Below, piece after piece: positions 28,600 to 37,446 of a stretch of DNA of 64,000 bases. Made by a program: the position numbers and the translations under genes. The DNA lies in NCBI GenBank assembly GCA_013391845.1, contig CP058414.1, positions 608,501 through 672,500 of the forward strand, given 5' to 3'. The notes under the pieces were generated by a model. It was not told the origin of the DNA. It made no database searches and saw only the letters and a program-made list of their open reading frames with translations. This DNA comes from Pseudoalteromonas shioyasakiensis (GTDB lineage: Bacteria; Pseudomonadota; Gammaproteobacteria; Enterobacterales; Alteromonadaceae). Numbering within the stretch: the stretch's first letter is position 1; each line of letters opens with the position of its first letter.

Positions 28600-29286
28600 T
28601 TAGAGAATGTCACTTTTTTTGATACTGACTATGTGCCCTTCGGGCAAATTCAGCGTGGTGAGTGAAAGCTTTGCGATATCTGTGCGGTAAAGGTCTATGA
28701 CTTTGTAGCCACAATAACGTGTCATTTTTCGTATTTGCCGGTTTAAGCCTTGTTTTAAGACGATGTAAAACTGCGTTTCGGTCACTTGAGTCACCTCACA
28801 AGGAAGGGTTATTTGCTTATCTACGGGTACGCCATCTGCCATTTTGTCACAGAAGACGCTATCAAGAGGCTTATCTACCGTAACTAAATAGCGTTTGGGT
28901 TGATGATAATCAGGGTGGATCAGTTGATTACAAAACTCACCGTCATTGGTCAAAATCAACAAACCTCGGGAGTCTTTGTCGAGCCGGCCAATTGGGTAAA
29001 CGCGAGTGGTTTTAGGCAGACTATGAATAAGACTGGTTGGGTCGTCAGCATTTAATTTGCAATCAATACCAACGGGTTTGTGATACGCAAAGTAGGTTAG
29101 TGGCGCTTTTTCTGAAATTTTTTCGCCACGTACAATCACATCATCATGTTCATCAACGTGATCTATATGATTTGCAGCACGGCCATTTACTGTTACCTCA
29201 CCTTGATCTATCAAGCGCGATGCTTGTTTTCGAGAGCAAACACCTGCATGGGCAATAAATTTGGCAAGTCGTACTTTTTCAGTCAT
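28600..29286 (-). CDS. rluF: 23S rRNA pseudouridine synthase, RluF type
   Basis: A protein of about 228 residues. It has an N-terminal S4 RNA-binding domain (VRLAKFIAHAGVCSRKQASRLI) and an RsuA-family catalytic domain with active Asp in GRLDKDSRGLL. The later GLNRQIRKMTRYCGY motif is characteristic of RluF, which modifies U2604 in E. coli 23S rRNA. I start it at the ATG at 29286, since the upstream extension of ten residues is not conserved. RluB or another RsuA-family member is the alternative. Confidence 0.82.
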   Translation of the reverse strand: MTEKVRLAKFIAHAGVCSRKQASRLIDQGEVTVNGRAANHIDHVDEHDDVIVRGEKISEKAPLTYFAYHKPVGIDCKLNADDPTSLIHSLPKTTRVYPIGRLDKDSRGLLILTNDGEFCNQLIHPDYHQPKRYLVTVDKPLDSVFCDKMADGVPVDKQITLPCEVTQVTETQFYIVLKQGLNRQIRKMTRYCGYKVIDLYRTDIAKLSLTTLNLPEGHIVSIKKSDIL

Positions 29287-29367
29287 GAGTGATTTTTGTA
29301 CAATTAATTTGATCACAGTATATCAAACCCGCGTATAAGAAGTACTACCATACAAAAGGGGTTCGAC

Positions 29368-29673
29368 ATGGCAATTAAGTTATCTGAACTTGCAGCGCAC
29401 CAACCACTGCAAAAGGTTATCCTTCATTCGTTGGAAATGGCGCTGTATCAGGTGTCTGTGGTGATCAATAACGTTGAATATTATGTTACTGATGAGCAAG
29501 GTGAGTTTATCCGCGATATTAGCCCGTTGCACATTCAAAAGCGTCTCGATCATTTAAGTTATGGTGACATGGTATTACGCCACACAAGTGCTTATGATGA
29601 AATGTGTGGTCAGCCAGAAAAGCTGGCTAGTAATATGCTCGAAGTTCCTTATGGTAAGAACCACTTATACTGA
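29368..29673 (+). CDS. DUF6482-like small protein
   Basis: A 101-residue soluble protein with no signal peptide or membrane segment. The middle reads SLEMALYQVSVVINNVEYYVTD, followed by a conserved-looking QKRLDHL and a C-terminal HTSAYDEMCGQP. It resembles DUF6482, a family of unknown role in marine gammaproteobacteria and pseudomonads. That match is from memory of the pattern. An AAAAGGGG site precedes the ATG. It is divergent from rluF. Confidence 0.6.
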   Translation: MAIKLSELAAHQPLQKVILHSLEMALYQVSVVINNVEYYVTDEQGEFIRDISPLHIQKRLDHLSYGDMVLRHTSAYDEMCGQPEKLASNMLEVPYGKNHLY

Positions 29674-29720
29674 TTAAGGATATAAGCGTATACTGAGTCA
29701 TAACATTTTAAAGGTATGCT

Positions 29721-30128
29721 ATGTATCAATTAAAAAGTGATGACTCAGCTGAACTAAACAACCAGCTAAGAGAACATATTGTTGCTTACAATGCTGGGCA
29801 TTTTAATGCCGAACGTATTCCTCTTGGTTTTAAGTTCATAGCTAAAAACAGCAGTGTTGTAGCAGGTATTCACGGCCAAGTGTTTGGCAACTGGCTGATA
29901 ATAAGTTGGCTTTGGTGTGATGATAAGACGCGTGGTAAAGGCCTTGCGACACGATTGTTAGCCGAATTAGAGAGTAAGGCTAAAGCGCTTGGTGCAAACA
30001 CCGCGCAACTCGATACTCTCGATTTTCAAGCCAAACCTTTCTACGAAAAGAACGGCTACCAAGTAAAGTATGAGATGAGAAATTACCCGCTCGACGGTTG
30101 CCGTTATTTTATGGAAAAAAGCCTTTGA
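29721..30128 (+). CDS. GNAT family N-acetyltransferase
   Basis: A 135-residue single-domain acetyltransferase. The acetyl-CoA motif A is seen as WLWCDDKTRGKGLATRLLAELE, followed by AQLDTLDFQAKPFYEKNGY, the typical motif B of small-molecule acetyltransferases. The acceptor substrate is unknown. An AAAGGT site precedes the ATG. It is convergent with the HopJ-family gene. Confidence 0.88.
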   Translation: MYQLKSDDSAELNNQLREHIVAYNAGHFNAERIPLGFKFIAKNSSVVAGIHGQVFGNWLIISWLWCDDKTRGKGLATRLLAELESKAKALGANTAQLDTLDFQAKPFYEKNGYQVKYEMRNYPLDGCRYFMEKSL

Positions 30129-30142
30129 TTATTGTGCTTAGA

Positions 30143-30502
30143 TTACTTCGCTTTAAGTACTTCTTGCTCGGTAAATGTAATTCCTAAGAAAGGGGTGGCT
30201 TCAGGAGCAAGCATAAAGGTACGAATATTCATGTGGTCTTGCCCTTCAGGGTTCTTTAATACTTCTTCACGATAAAATGCGCCAAAACAATCTAGGGTAT
30301 TTTGCTTACTTAGTTGATTAAGTTTTGCAAAGGCAAAAATTTTGCACGAGCCATTATTTTCATTTGCTTCGCTAAGCAGCCCATGATTGTTAAAACCGCT
30401 TGGAATAAAGTCATAATTGTTGTCTATTACTGCCATTGTATCGGTAAACTCAATCTGTTGCGGTGAGCTTGCTAATTTCGAAAGAAATTCATTAAGAGTC
30501 AT
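30143..30502 (-). CDS. HopJ-family protein (PF08888 type)
   Basis: A 119-residue soluble protein with the family core NENNGSCKIFAFAKLNQLSKQ, then LDCFGAFYREEVL and DHMNIRTFM. The family is named after a Pseudomonas syringae type III effector, HopJ. It is widespread in free-living marine bacteria that show no type III system, and none is visible here, so an effector role is unlikely. It lies 9 bases after the retropepsin-like gene and is probably co-transcribed with it. Confidence 0.8.
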   Translation of the reverse strand: MTLNEFLSKLASSPQQIEFTDTMAVIDNNYDFIPSGFNNHGLLSEANENNGSCKIFAFAKLNQLSKQNTLDCFGAFYREEVLKNPEGQDHMNIRTFMLAPEATPFLGITFTEQEVLKAK

Positions 30503-30511
30503 TGCTTGTCC

Positions 30512-31624
30512 TTAAAAATTGTTCTTTGTTAACTCTAACTCATTCACTTGCTGATTGATATTAAACTTAAAATTCTCTAAAAAGTTCATACCTAGTAAGC
30601 CATAACCAGCATGATTTTCTATTACCAACACTTCAAAATTACTGATGCGCTGTTGTCCGATTTGAAATGACTCGAGCTGATAACGCTGAGCTTCAATAAC
30701 GCCGTTAGCTGTGTTTACTTGCAATGTGCCAAGGTAATTAGGAGGGGTATTAAGCGAGTTTAATAATGTTTGGTTTATGACCGTAAAACTAGCGCCAGTG
30801 TCGATCATTAGCTCGGTTTCGACATCATCATTGATGATGCCGGTTATTAGATAGTGTGAACCTCGAGCGGTTAATTTTATAACGTCAACACCTGCTAAGG
30901 CTTGTTGTATCAATTGGCGTAATTGCTCAGCTTGCTGTTTAAATTCATGATTTTCAGGAAGTTGATCTAGGATGATTTGACTAGCTACATAATCTTCTAA
31001 ATGGTAGTTTGCTAATGCATTGGCATATAGGTAATGTGCGTTACCTGGGGCGTAATCAAGCCAGTGTTGACTGCTACTATGTAATACCTGCCACTGTTGT
31101 GCCGCTATAAGCTCACCAATAAAGGATGTGCTTAGCTCGTCTATTTGTTTGCTAAGTTGTTGCTTTTTATTGCTGTCTAACTGGTTGCTAAGAGCCAGTA
31201 AATTGATAATTCCCTGTTGGGTATCACCTTGTGCTATTAAACGCTTAGCATCAAATTCAAGCATGCTGACATCGTATGGGTGGCTATTTAAAAAAGCCGT
31301 TAAAAATAGCTCACTTAAGGTGAAATTTTTATGGGAAAGCCATGACTCAAGTTGCTGTTGCCAAGCTTGTTTAAGTTGTTTTGCATAGTGTGGATCATTG
31401 GTGAGTAGTTGCGTGTATTCAGCAACAGCTTTGTCGAATAAGTGGTTACTAAACAACACAACCGCTTGCTGAAAGTGGGCTGGTAAAACAGCGCTTTTCT
31501 TTACTTTAGGCGTTGGTGCGTCTGCCTCTAGTATTACTGGTTTTTCAGGGGAAAATAACTGCCATATGAAGTAACCATTTAAGCTAAGAGAACACAGTAA
31601 TATTAATTTAAGTAGAGCCTTCAT
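30512..31624 (-). CDS. membrane-anchored retropepsin-like aspartic protease with helical repeats
   Basis: A 370-residue protein. An N-terminal membrane anchor (about 4-22) is followed by TPR-like helical repeats (about 45-240). The C-terminal clan AA aspartic protease domain has catalytic Asp275 in MIDTGASFTVI, a hydrophobic flap region and the closing GLLGMNFLENF. A single DTG motif implies activity as a homodimer, as in retroviral proteases. Substrates are unknown. It follows yigB on the same strand after 66 bases and precedes the HopJ-family gene. Confidence 0.85.
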   Translation of the reverse strand: MKALLKLILLCSLSLNGYFIWQLFSPEKPVILEADAPTPKVKKSAVLPAHFQQAVVLFSNHLFDKAVAEYTQLLTNDPHYAKQLKQAWQQQLESWLSHKNFTLSELFLTAFLNSHPYDVSMLEFDAKRLIAQGDTQQGIINLLALSNQLDSNKKQQLSKQIDELSTSFIGELIAAQQWQVLHSSSQHWLDYAPGNAHYLYANALANYHLEDYVASQIILDQLPENHEFKQQAEQLRQLIQQALAGVDVIKLTARGSHYLITGIINDDVETELMIDTGASFTVINQTLLNSLNTPPNYLGTLQVNTANGVIEAQRYQLESFQIGQQRISNFEVLVIENHAGYGLLGMNFLENFKFNINQQVNELELTKNNF

Positions 31625-31690
31625 TCTTCTGCCATAAGCTTTCTATTTTTGTTTGTTATTTACTCAGCATAAAGCAAATTTTGAAAGAAG

Positions 31691-32401
31691 TTACTTTTTA
31701 ACTAAATGATTGAGTGCCATGATATTGCGTATCTCAATATCAGCTAACCCAAGATAACGATATTGAGTTGCTTGGTTGTTTAGCCAAACACTTTGGCAAC
31801 CTGCATTATTTGCACCTTGTACGTCAGTATCTAGGCTATCGCCGATATGTAAAATTTCATTATGAGTAACCTCTAACTGTTTTGCAGCGTTATCAAATAA
31901 AGCGCTGTGCGGCTTCGCTTTTCCGTGTGGACCGGCTTGTAGTACTAACTCAAAAATGCCATGAAGGTTAAACTTTTCTACCTCGACATTGCCATTGGTG
32001 ATGGCGATGAGGCGGTAGTGTTTGCTGAGATTAGTAAGTAATTCAAGTACCTCATCAGATACGGTTATTTTACTACGGGCATCAGCGAATGCCTGATATG
32101 CATTTTCGGCATGAAACTTAGCTTGCTCAGCAGAAAAACCAAGGTTGGTCATGGCATAGTGTAAGGCTGTTTGTCGCCAGCGCGTAACGTCATCGATTAG
32201 AGTCGCATCTTGTCTTAAAGCATTATCGCGGCACTCTAACCAATAGCTCATGCTATCCGCTGGCCATTGTTCTAACGCCTCAAGGTAATCAGCTTGTGCT
32301 TGCAAGGCTGATTTAATGATCGGATGGTTGTTATAAAGTGTGTCGTCTAAATCAAAACTTAAAACAGAAACTGGCGATAAGGCACGGTTAAATCGGATCA
32401 T
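31691..32401 (-). CDS. yigB: HAD-superfamily phosphatase YigB
   Basis: A 236-residue HAD hydrolase with all motifs: LSFDLDDTLYN (nucleophile Asp), AITNGN (motif II), the Lys in GKAKPH (motif III) and HIGDSLDTDVQGANNAG (motif IV). The E. coli orthologue sits directly after xerC, as here, and dephosphorylates a riboflavin-pathway intermediate and FMN. The position makes YigB the best name. It is 12 bases after xerC in the lptM-lysA-dapF operon. Confidence 0.87.
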   Translation of the reverse strand: MIRFNRALSPVSVLSFDLDDTLYNNHPIIKSALQAQADYLEALEQWPADSMSYWLECRDNALRQDATLIDDVTRWRQTALHYAMTNLGFSAEQAKFHAENAYQAFADARSKITVSDEVLELLTNLSKHYRLIAITNGNVEVEKFNLHGIFELVLQAGPHGKAKPHSALFDNAAKQLEVTHNEILHIGDSLDTDVQGANNAGCQSVWLNNQATQYRYLGLADIEIRNIMALNHLVKK

Positions 32402-32413
32402 AATTACAAGAGT

Positions 32414-33367
32414 TTACTCTGATGTTGGGCGCTTTTTAGCGCGTGGATGGGTGTTATCGTACACTTTAGCTAAATGTTGAAAATCTAAATGCGTATAAAC
32501 TTGAGTTGCAGATAAACTACTGTGTCCTAATAATTCTTGTACGGCACGTAGATCTCCTGACGACTCTAAGATATGTGAAGCAAAAGAGTGGCGTAACTTA
32601 TGTGGATGCACTTGCGAGCTGATCCCTTGTTTGATACCCCATTCTTGCATACGAAGGCGAACTTGGCGCACGGAAATTCGCTTCTTTTGGCTGCTAACAA
32701 ATACCGCTATTTCATCTGGATGCGCAAATTGAGGACGAATTTTCAACCATGCTTTTAATGCACTGAGTGCTTTACTGCCAACAGGTAATAAACGTTCTTT
32801 GTTACCTTTACCACGGACTAAAATTTCACCTTCAGTAGGGTTTATATCCTGTATGTTAGCGCCAACTAACTCGCTAATTCGCAGACCTGATGAATACATT
32901 AATTCCATCATAGCTTTGTCACGAATGGCTAAAGGATCATCATCTGGCAATTCTAGTAGTTTAGCCATTTGATCAACGTCTAAATTTTTGGGTAAAGGCT
33001 TGGAAAATTTAGGCCCTTTAATGGCTTCTGCCGGATTATGATAATGTGCCTGACTGGCAATATTTTTGGCTTTTAAAAATTTATATAAACTGCGAATACA
33101 GCTCAGTTTTAAACTGATTGTGCGGCCGCTTAATTGTTTGCTACGCATTTGCATGCTGTAACGACGAATATGCTCACCTTGTACCGCAAACCAGTTTTCA
33201 CAGAGTTTACTAAAGTACAACGCTGCAAAGCCTAGTTGGCTCGTGTATTGGTTAACTGTGTGCGCTGAGTATTGTTTTTCGTAGCGTAAGTAGTCTGCAA
33301 AAAGTTGGATGGGTGTTCGCCAAGCATCACTTAATTCATCAATGTCTGGCGTCTTCACATCGCTCAT
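32414..33367 (-). CDS. xerC: tyrosine recombinase XerC
   Basis: A 317-residue site-specific recombinase that, with XerD, resolves chromosome dimers at dif. The N-terminal SAM-like DNA-binding domain is followed by the catalytic domain. That domain has the Arg in SSGLRISEL, HKLRHSFASHIL, the second His in LGHSSLSATQ and the nucleophile in VYTHLD. It overlaps the upstream DUF484 gene by 4 bases. The conserved neighbourhood (dapF-DUF484-xerC-yigB) separates it from XerD and from mobile integrases. Confidence 0.96.
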   Translation of the reverse strand: MSDVKTPDIDELSDAWRTPIQLFADYLRYEKQYSAHTVNQYTSQLGFAALYFSKLCENWFAVQGEHIRRYSMQMRSKQLSGRTISLKLSCIRSLYKFLKAKNIASQAHYHNPAEAIKGPKFSKPLPKNLDVDQMAKLLELPDDDPLAIRDKAMMELMYSSGLRISELVGANIQDINPTEGEILVRGKGNKERLLPVGSKALSALKAWLKIRPQFAHPDEIAVFVSSQKKRISVRQVRLRMQEWGIKQGISSQVHPHKLRHSFASHILESSGDLRAVQELLGHSSLSATQVYTHLDFQHLAKVYDNTHPRAKKRPTSE

Positions 33368-33975
33368 GCAAGTTCCAATAAGCGCAGTTGTAATGAGCGC
33401 ACAAACTCAAGGACAAAAAAGCTGTCTTTTGCCGGTTCAAAGTGACTTACGTCATCGCTACCAAACGCCAAAATTGCGACAGGGTGTTTCGTGTTACCAA
33501 TTAGATATAAAGCAGTCGATTGAGTCGTGTCTGAGAATAGTAAGTCTCTTTCTTGCTGACTTACTCGGCCCAAGTAAATGCCGTCGTTTTGCAGGCGGTG
33601 AGCAATTAACTCATCAAACTTTTTATCGTACTTAACTAAGTGGCATTCGTTAATGGATGGATTTGTGCAGATAATATTGCGCAAGTTGCTAGCCAGTGTC
33701 GTAAAGTCATAGTTAGTCCATAACTGACGATGACAGTCGCTAAATAAGCGGTAAATTAACTCGTTTTCTTTTGCTTGTTCAACGAGCTGCTCAATCTTAT
33801 TTTTTAATAACGTATTGTGTTCACGTAATTGGCGCTGTTGAATATGCACCAAAGACGTTGCACCAGCTGTTTGCTGTTGTAGTTCAACTTCAGCGAGTAC
33901 ATCAGGATTTTTAATAAAAAAATCAGGGTGTGCTTTTAAATATTCAGCAATTTGTTGTTCTGTTAGTTTGCTCAT
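33364..33975 (-). CDS. DUF484 family protein
   Basis: A 203-residue cytoplasmic protein with the typical start [18 protein letters not shown] short coiled coil (about 45-70) and a GAF-like C-terminal domain follow. The family always sits between dapF and xerC in gammaproteobacteria, and its role is unknown. It overlaps dapF and xerC by 4 bases each, so the operon is tightly translationally coupled. Confidence 0.9.
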   Translation of the reverse strand: MSKLTEQQIAEYLKAHPDFFIKNPDVLAEVELQQQTAGATSLVHIQQRQLREHNTLLKNKIEQLVEQAKENELIYRLFSDCHRQLWTNYDFTTLASNLRNIICTNPSINECHLVKYDKKFDELIAHRLQNDGIYLGRVSQQERDLLFSDTTQSTALYLIGNTKHPVAILAFGSDDVSHFEPAKDSFFVLEFVRSLQLRLLELA

Positions 33976-34802
33976 AATGCCACTTGTCCATCAAATACAT
34001 GCTCAGCAGGGCCAGTCATCCGAACAGGATGGCCTTCGCCTTGCCAGCGTACTTGCAAACTCCCGCCTGGTAAGTCGACTTGTACGGTACTTGCGAGTTT
34101 ACTTTGAATTTGTCCAACCACGACTGCGGCACAGGCACCTGTACCACATGCTAATGTTTCACTTACGCCACGCTCCCACACTCTAAGTTTAATGTGATCT
34201 TGTGAAATTACCTGCATAAAACCAACATTTGCGCGTTGTGGAAAACGTTCATGATTTTCAAGCAGTGGTCCTAGAGTGGTAACTTCTGCTGTATGAATGT
34301 CATCAACTTCTAAAACGCAATGTGGATTACCCATTGAAACTGCGCCGCTAAATACAGTATGTTCTTCAGTGCGAAGAATATAAGTTAGCTCACGCTTGCT
34401 GGCTTTAAATGGGATTTTGTTCGGCTCAAAATTTGGGTGGCCCATATTCACCGTAACTTGGCCATCTTTTTCAATATAAAGAGTGAGGTTGCCAGATTTT
34501 GTTGAAACTGAAATCTTATGCTTATTGGTAAGACCTTTCATACGAACAAAGCGGGCGAAACAACGCGCACCATTGCCACACTGTTCAACTTCGTTACCAT
34601 CGGCATTAAAAATACGATAATGGAAATCTAGATCAGGAGAGTAAGGGGCTTCAACCATAAGTAGTTGATCGAAGCCAATGCCGAAATGGCGATCTGCCAG
34701 CTTTTTTATTTGGTCACGAGATAAGAAAACATTTTGAGTAATGTTATCAATAACAACAAAGTCATTACCTAGGCCGTGCATTTTTGAGAAATTAACTAAC
34801 AT
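33972..34802 (-). CDS. dapF: diaminopimelate epimerase
   Basis: A 276-residue enzyme that converts LL- to meso-diaminopimelate for lysine and peptidoglycan synthesis. Visible features are [15 protein letters not shown] at the start, the first active-site Cys in [13 protein letters not shown], and the second in [14 protein letters not shown]. The length is normal. It lies 64 bases after lysA, and its stop overlaps the DUF484 gene start. Confidence 0.97.
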   Translation of the reverse strand: MLVNFSKMHGLGNDFVVIDNITQNVFLSRDQIKKLADRHFGIGFDQLLMVEAPYSPDLDFHYRIFNADGNEVEQCGNGARCFARFVRMKGLTNKHKISVSTKSGNLTLYIEKDGQVTVNMGHPNFEPNKIPFKASKRELTYILRTEEHTVFSGAVSMGNPHCVLEVDDIHTAEVTTLGPLLENHERFPQRANVGFMQVISQDHIKLRVWERGVSETLACGTGACAAVVVGQIQSKLASTVQVDLPGGSLQVRWQGEGHPVRMTGPAEHVFDGQVAL

Positions 34803-34866
34803 AACGCTCTAATTCAGGATTGCTCTGAGCTAATCATGCCACAGAGCTGCCCGGTTATAAAAACGT

Positions 34867-36120
34867 TTATGGTAAAATTTTCTCGCCTTGCCATAGGCTT
34901 TCTAAGGTTTCACGTTGACGAATTAAATGACTTTGCTGACCATCCACCATAATCTCTGCAACACGAGGGCGCGAGTTGTAGTTAGAGCTCATGGTAAAAC
35001 CATACGCACCAGCGCTGCGCTGCGCTAAAAGGTCACCGGCTTGTAGCGCTAGTTCGCGGTCTTTACCCAAAAAGTCACCGGTTTCACAAACAGGGCCTAC
35101 AATGTCGTAGTTGTGAGTAGGCGTATCATCTACGCGAGGTTCAACCGGCACAATATTTTGCCAAGCTTGATATAGCGATGGACGTAACATATCGTTCATA
35201 CCCGCATCAACAATAGCAAAGAACTTATCTTGGTTTTGTTTAATAAACTCAACTTTGGTGACTAAAATGCCTGCGTTTGCAGCAATTGCACGACCAGGCT
35301 CAAAAATCAGCTCTAAATCTTGGTAATCTGCTAATCGAGCGGTAATTTTATCAACATATTCACTTGGATGAGGTGGTGTTTCGCCGTTATATGGCACACC
35401 CAGTCCGCCACCAATATCGAGGTGTGAAAGTGTTATGCCAGCGGCTTTTAACTCTTCGATAAGTGTTAGCACTTTTTCAAGTGCAGCTAAGAAAGGTTTA
35501 ATTTCTGTTAGCTGCGAACCAATGTGGCAATCTACACCGGTAATTTTTAAACCAGGCAGAGATGCAGCGTGTTGATATACTGTCACCGCAGTTTGAATAT
35601 CAATACCAAATTTATTCTCTTTTAAACCTGTTGAGATATAAGGATGCGTTTTAGCATCAATATCTGGGTTTACACGAATCGAAATAGGCGCTACATGGTT
35701 AAGAGAAGTAGCCACTTCTGAAATACGCTCAAGCTCAGCCACTGACTCAACGTTAAAACATTTGATCCCCAATTCAAGTGCATACGCAATTTCATCGGCT
35801 GTTTTTGCAACGCCAGAAAATACCACTTTACTGGCGTCCCCTCCAGCTTGGATTACACGAGCAAGCTCACCCTTTGAGACGATGTCAAAACCTGAACCAA
35901 GCCGCGCTAAAATATTGAGCACTGCAATATTAGAGTTGGCTTTTACGGCATAGCACACCAAACTTTTATGCGATTTTGCTGCATCAGCAAAGGCATGGTA
36001 ATGGCGCTTCAAGGTTTTACGCGAATAGATATAACACGGTGTACCGTATTGCTCTGCCAGCTCTTTGACAGCGATGTCTTCAGCGAACAGCTGATTATTA
36101 TTGTAGTTAAAAAAGTCCAT
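34867..36120 (-). CDS. lysA: diaminopimelate decarboxylase
   Basis: A 417-residue PLP-dependent alanine-racemase-fold enzyme that makes L-lysine from meso-diaminopimelate. The PLP lysine is in CYAVKANSN, the glycine loop in DIGGGLGVPY, the phosphate-binding FEPGRAI follows, and the partner cysteine is in PVCETGDF. It begins directly after lptM, whose stop abuts the lysA ATG. It heads the dapF-DUF484-xerC-yigB series. Confidence 0.96.
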   Translation of the reverse strand: MDFFNYNNNQLFAEDIAVKELAEQYGTPCYIYSRKTLKRHYHAFADAAKSHKSLVCYAVKANSNIAVLNILARLGSGFDIVSKGELARVIQAGGDASKVVFSGVAKTADEIAYALELGIKCFNVESVAELERISEVATSLNHVAPISIRVNPDIDAKTHPYISTGLKENKFGIDIQTAVTVYQHAASLPGLKITGVDCHIGSQLTEIKPFLAALEKVLTLIEELKAAGITLSHLDIGGGLGVPYNGETPPHPSEYVDKITARLADYQDLELIFEPGRAIAANAGILVTKVEFIKQNQDKFFAIVDAGMNDMLRPSLYQAWQNIVPVEPRVDDTPTHNYDIVGPVCETGDFLGKDRELALQAGDLLAQRSAGAYGFTMSSNYNSRPRVAEIMVDGQQSHLIRQRETLESLWQGEKILP

Positions 36121-36300
36121 CTATTGGTCCTGTTTTTGCTCTGGTTGTTCGGATGGATCAGCCTGCGGCTGAGATTCTTTAGGCTGTGCAGTATCATCTG
36201 GTAGATAAAGAGCACCACTTTGTCCGCAACCGGCGAGGGTTAGAAGTAGGGCGCTAAGTGGTAAGATTGTTTTTAATTTTTGGCTATGAGTCTCTTTCAT
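36121..36300 (-). CDS. lptM: LptM (YifL) small lipoprotein
   Basis: A 59-residue lipoprotein. The signal peptide ends in the lipobox LAGC, and the mature part starts CGQSGALYLPDD, the LptM signature. A Gln/Pro/Glu-rich tail follows. In E. coli LptM helps oxidative maturation of LptD in the outer-membrane LPS translocon. It lies immediately before lysA with no spacing, the same position as in E. coli, and is divergent from cyaY. The motif and position make the call firm despite the small size. Confidence 0.92.
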   Translation of the reverse strand: MKETHSQKLKTILPLSALLLTLAGCGQSGALYLPDDTAQPKESQPQADPSEQPEQKQDQ

Positions 36301-36448
36301 TAGATTAATACGATTGCTGGCTTTATAATCGCAGAGTAACAGAATATTTAAAAAATGCAGCTATTCGCGGATGAATTTATTCCTGTTACACTTGATGTAC
36401 ACAATCTGCCTCCAGATCTAGGCTTAAAGCCAGTTAAAGGACATTAAA

Positions 36449-36772
36449 ATGACTGATCATGAATACCACACACTAGCCGATGCATTAATGCTAACTATTG
36501 AAGAGCAAATCGATGAATGTGATGCCGACTTAGATTATGAATCAGCGTCAGGTATTTTAGAAATCATCTTCCCAGATCGCAGTAAAATAGTGATCAACAA
36601 GCAAGCACCACTTCATCAAGTTTGGGTTGCGACGAAATTTAATGGTCACCATTTTGAACTACGCGATGATAAGTGGATTGATAACCGCTCGGGTGCTGAG
36701 TTTTGGCAATTTATGTGTGATGCAGCAACACGTCAAGCGGGGCAACCTATCGAGTGGCGCTCAGAACTATGA
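36449..36772 (+). CDS. cyaY: frataxin-like iron-sulfur assembly protein
   Basis: A 107-residue frataxin homologue. The first helix is acidic ([14 protein letters not shown]), forming the iron-binding ridge. A beta sheet follows with the family's [30 protein letters not shown] and WQFMCDAA segments. CyaY modulates IscS activity in Fe-S cluster assembly. AAAGGA precedes the ATG. Its stop overlaps the start of the next gene (ATGA). Confidence 0.95.
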   Translation: MTDHEYHTLADALMLTIEEQIDECDADLDYESASGILEIIFPDRSKIVINKQAPLHQVWVATKFNGHHFELRDDKWIDNRSGAEFWQFMCDAATRQAGQPIEWRSEL

Positions 36773-37425
36773 GTTTAGAGTTTGTTGAATATCCAGCACA
36801 GAGTGAACATAAAGCAACAGTCATTTGGTTACACGGGTTAGGTGATTCAGGCGATGGTTTTGCGCCAGTGGCACCACAACTAGCACTACCAGCAGAGCTT
36901 GGAGTGCGTTTTGTGTTTCCTCATGCTCCTGTGCAACCAGTCACCATTAATGGTGGTATGGCGATGCGCTCTTGGTACGATATTAAATCAATGGATTTAG
37001 ATAAGCGTGCCGATGAGCAAGGGGTTCGTGAATCCGCTGCAAAAGTGGCTGCGATTATTGATCAAGAAATTGCAAAAGGGATTGCTGCTAACAAAATTAT
37101 TCTTGCAGGTTTTTCTCAAGGTGGTGTGGTATCGCTACACTTAGCGCCACGACTCGACTATAGATTAGCGGGTGTAATGGCACTATCAACCTATATGTGC
37201 GTGCCAGATAAATTAGCCGATGAAATCAAGCAGCAAGGCTTAAACATCTTTATGGCCCATGGTCGATTTGACGATGTGGTACCACATAATGCAGGTAGGC
37301 AGGCATTTGATGTGCTTAGCGCTAACAACATGGAAGTAAGCTGGCAAGATTACCCGATGGCGCACCAAGTTTGTGGTGAAGAACTAATCGCTATTCGTGA
37401 GTGGTTAATTGCTCGCTTGAGTTAA
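36769..37425 (+). CDS. carboxylesterase / acyl-protein thioesterase family alpha/beta hydrolase
   Basis: A 218-residue serine hydrolase of the phospholipase/carboxylesterase family. The oxyanion segment is [12 protein letters not shown], nucleophile Ser is in [12 protein letters not shown], Asp in HGRFDDVVP and His in [11 protein letters not shown]. Relatives hydrolyse short esters or acyl thioesters. I start it at the ATG overlapping the cyaY stop rather than the GTG 15 bases earlier inside cyaY. Translational coupling to cyaY is likely, but a functional link is not evident. Confidence 0.9.
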   Translation: MSLEFVEYPAQSEHKATVIWLHGLGDSGDGFAPVAPQLALPAELGVRFVFPHAPVQPVTINGGMAMRSWYDIKSMDLDKRADEQGVRESAAKVAAIIDQEIAKGIAANKIILAGFSQGGVVSLHLAPRLDYRLAGVMALSTYMCVPDKLADEIKQQGLNIFMAHGRFDDVVPHNAGRQAFDVLSANNMEVSWQDYPMAHQVCGEELIAIREWLIARLS

Positions 37426-37446
37426 TTTTTGGTTTTAGAGGCCAAC

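Noticed and set aside
30143..30502. Type III secretion effector
   Set aside because: Only the family name suggests it. The gene sits in a housekeeping neighbourhood with no secretion genes.
32414..33367. Tyrosine recombinase as a sign of an integrated element
   Set aside because: It is XerC in its conserved operon. There are no att repeats, tRNA or phage genes around it.
36383..36402. TACACTTGATGTA dyad upstream of cyaY as a third BlaI operator
   Set aside because: The half-sites are separated by five bases rather than two, so it does not fit the operator.
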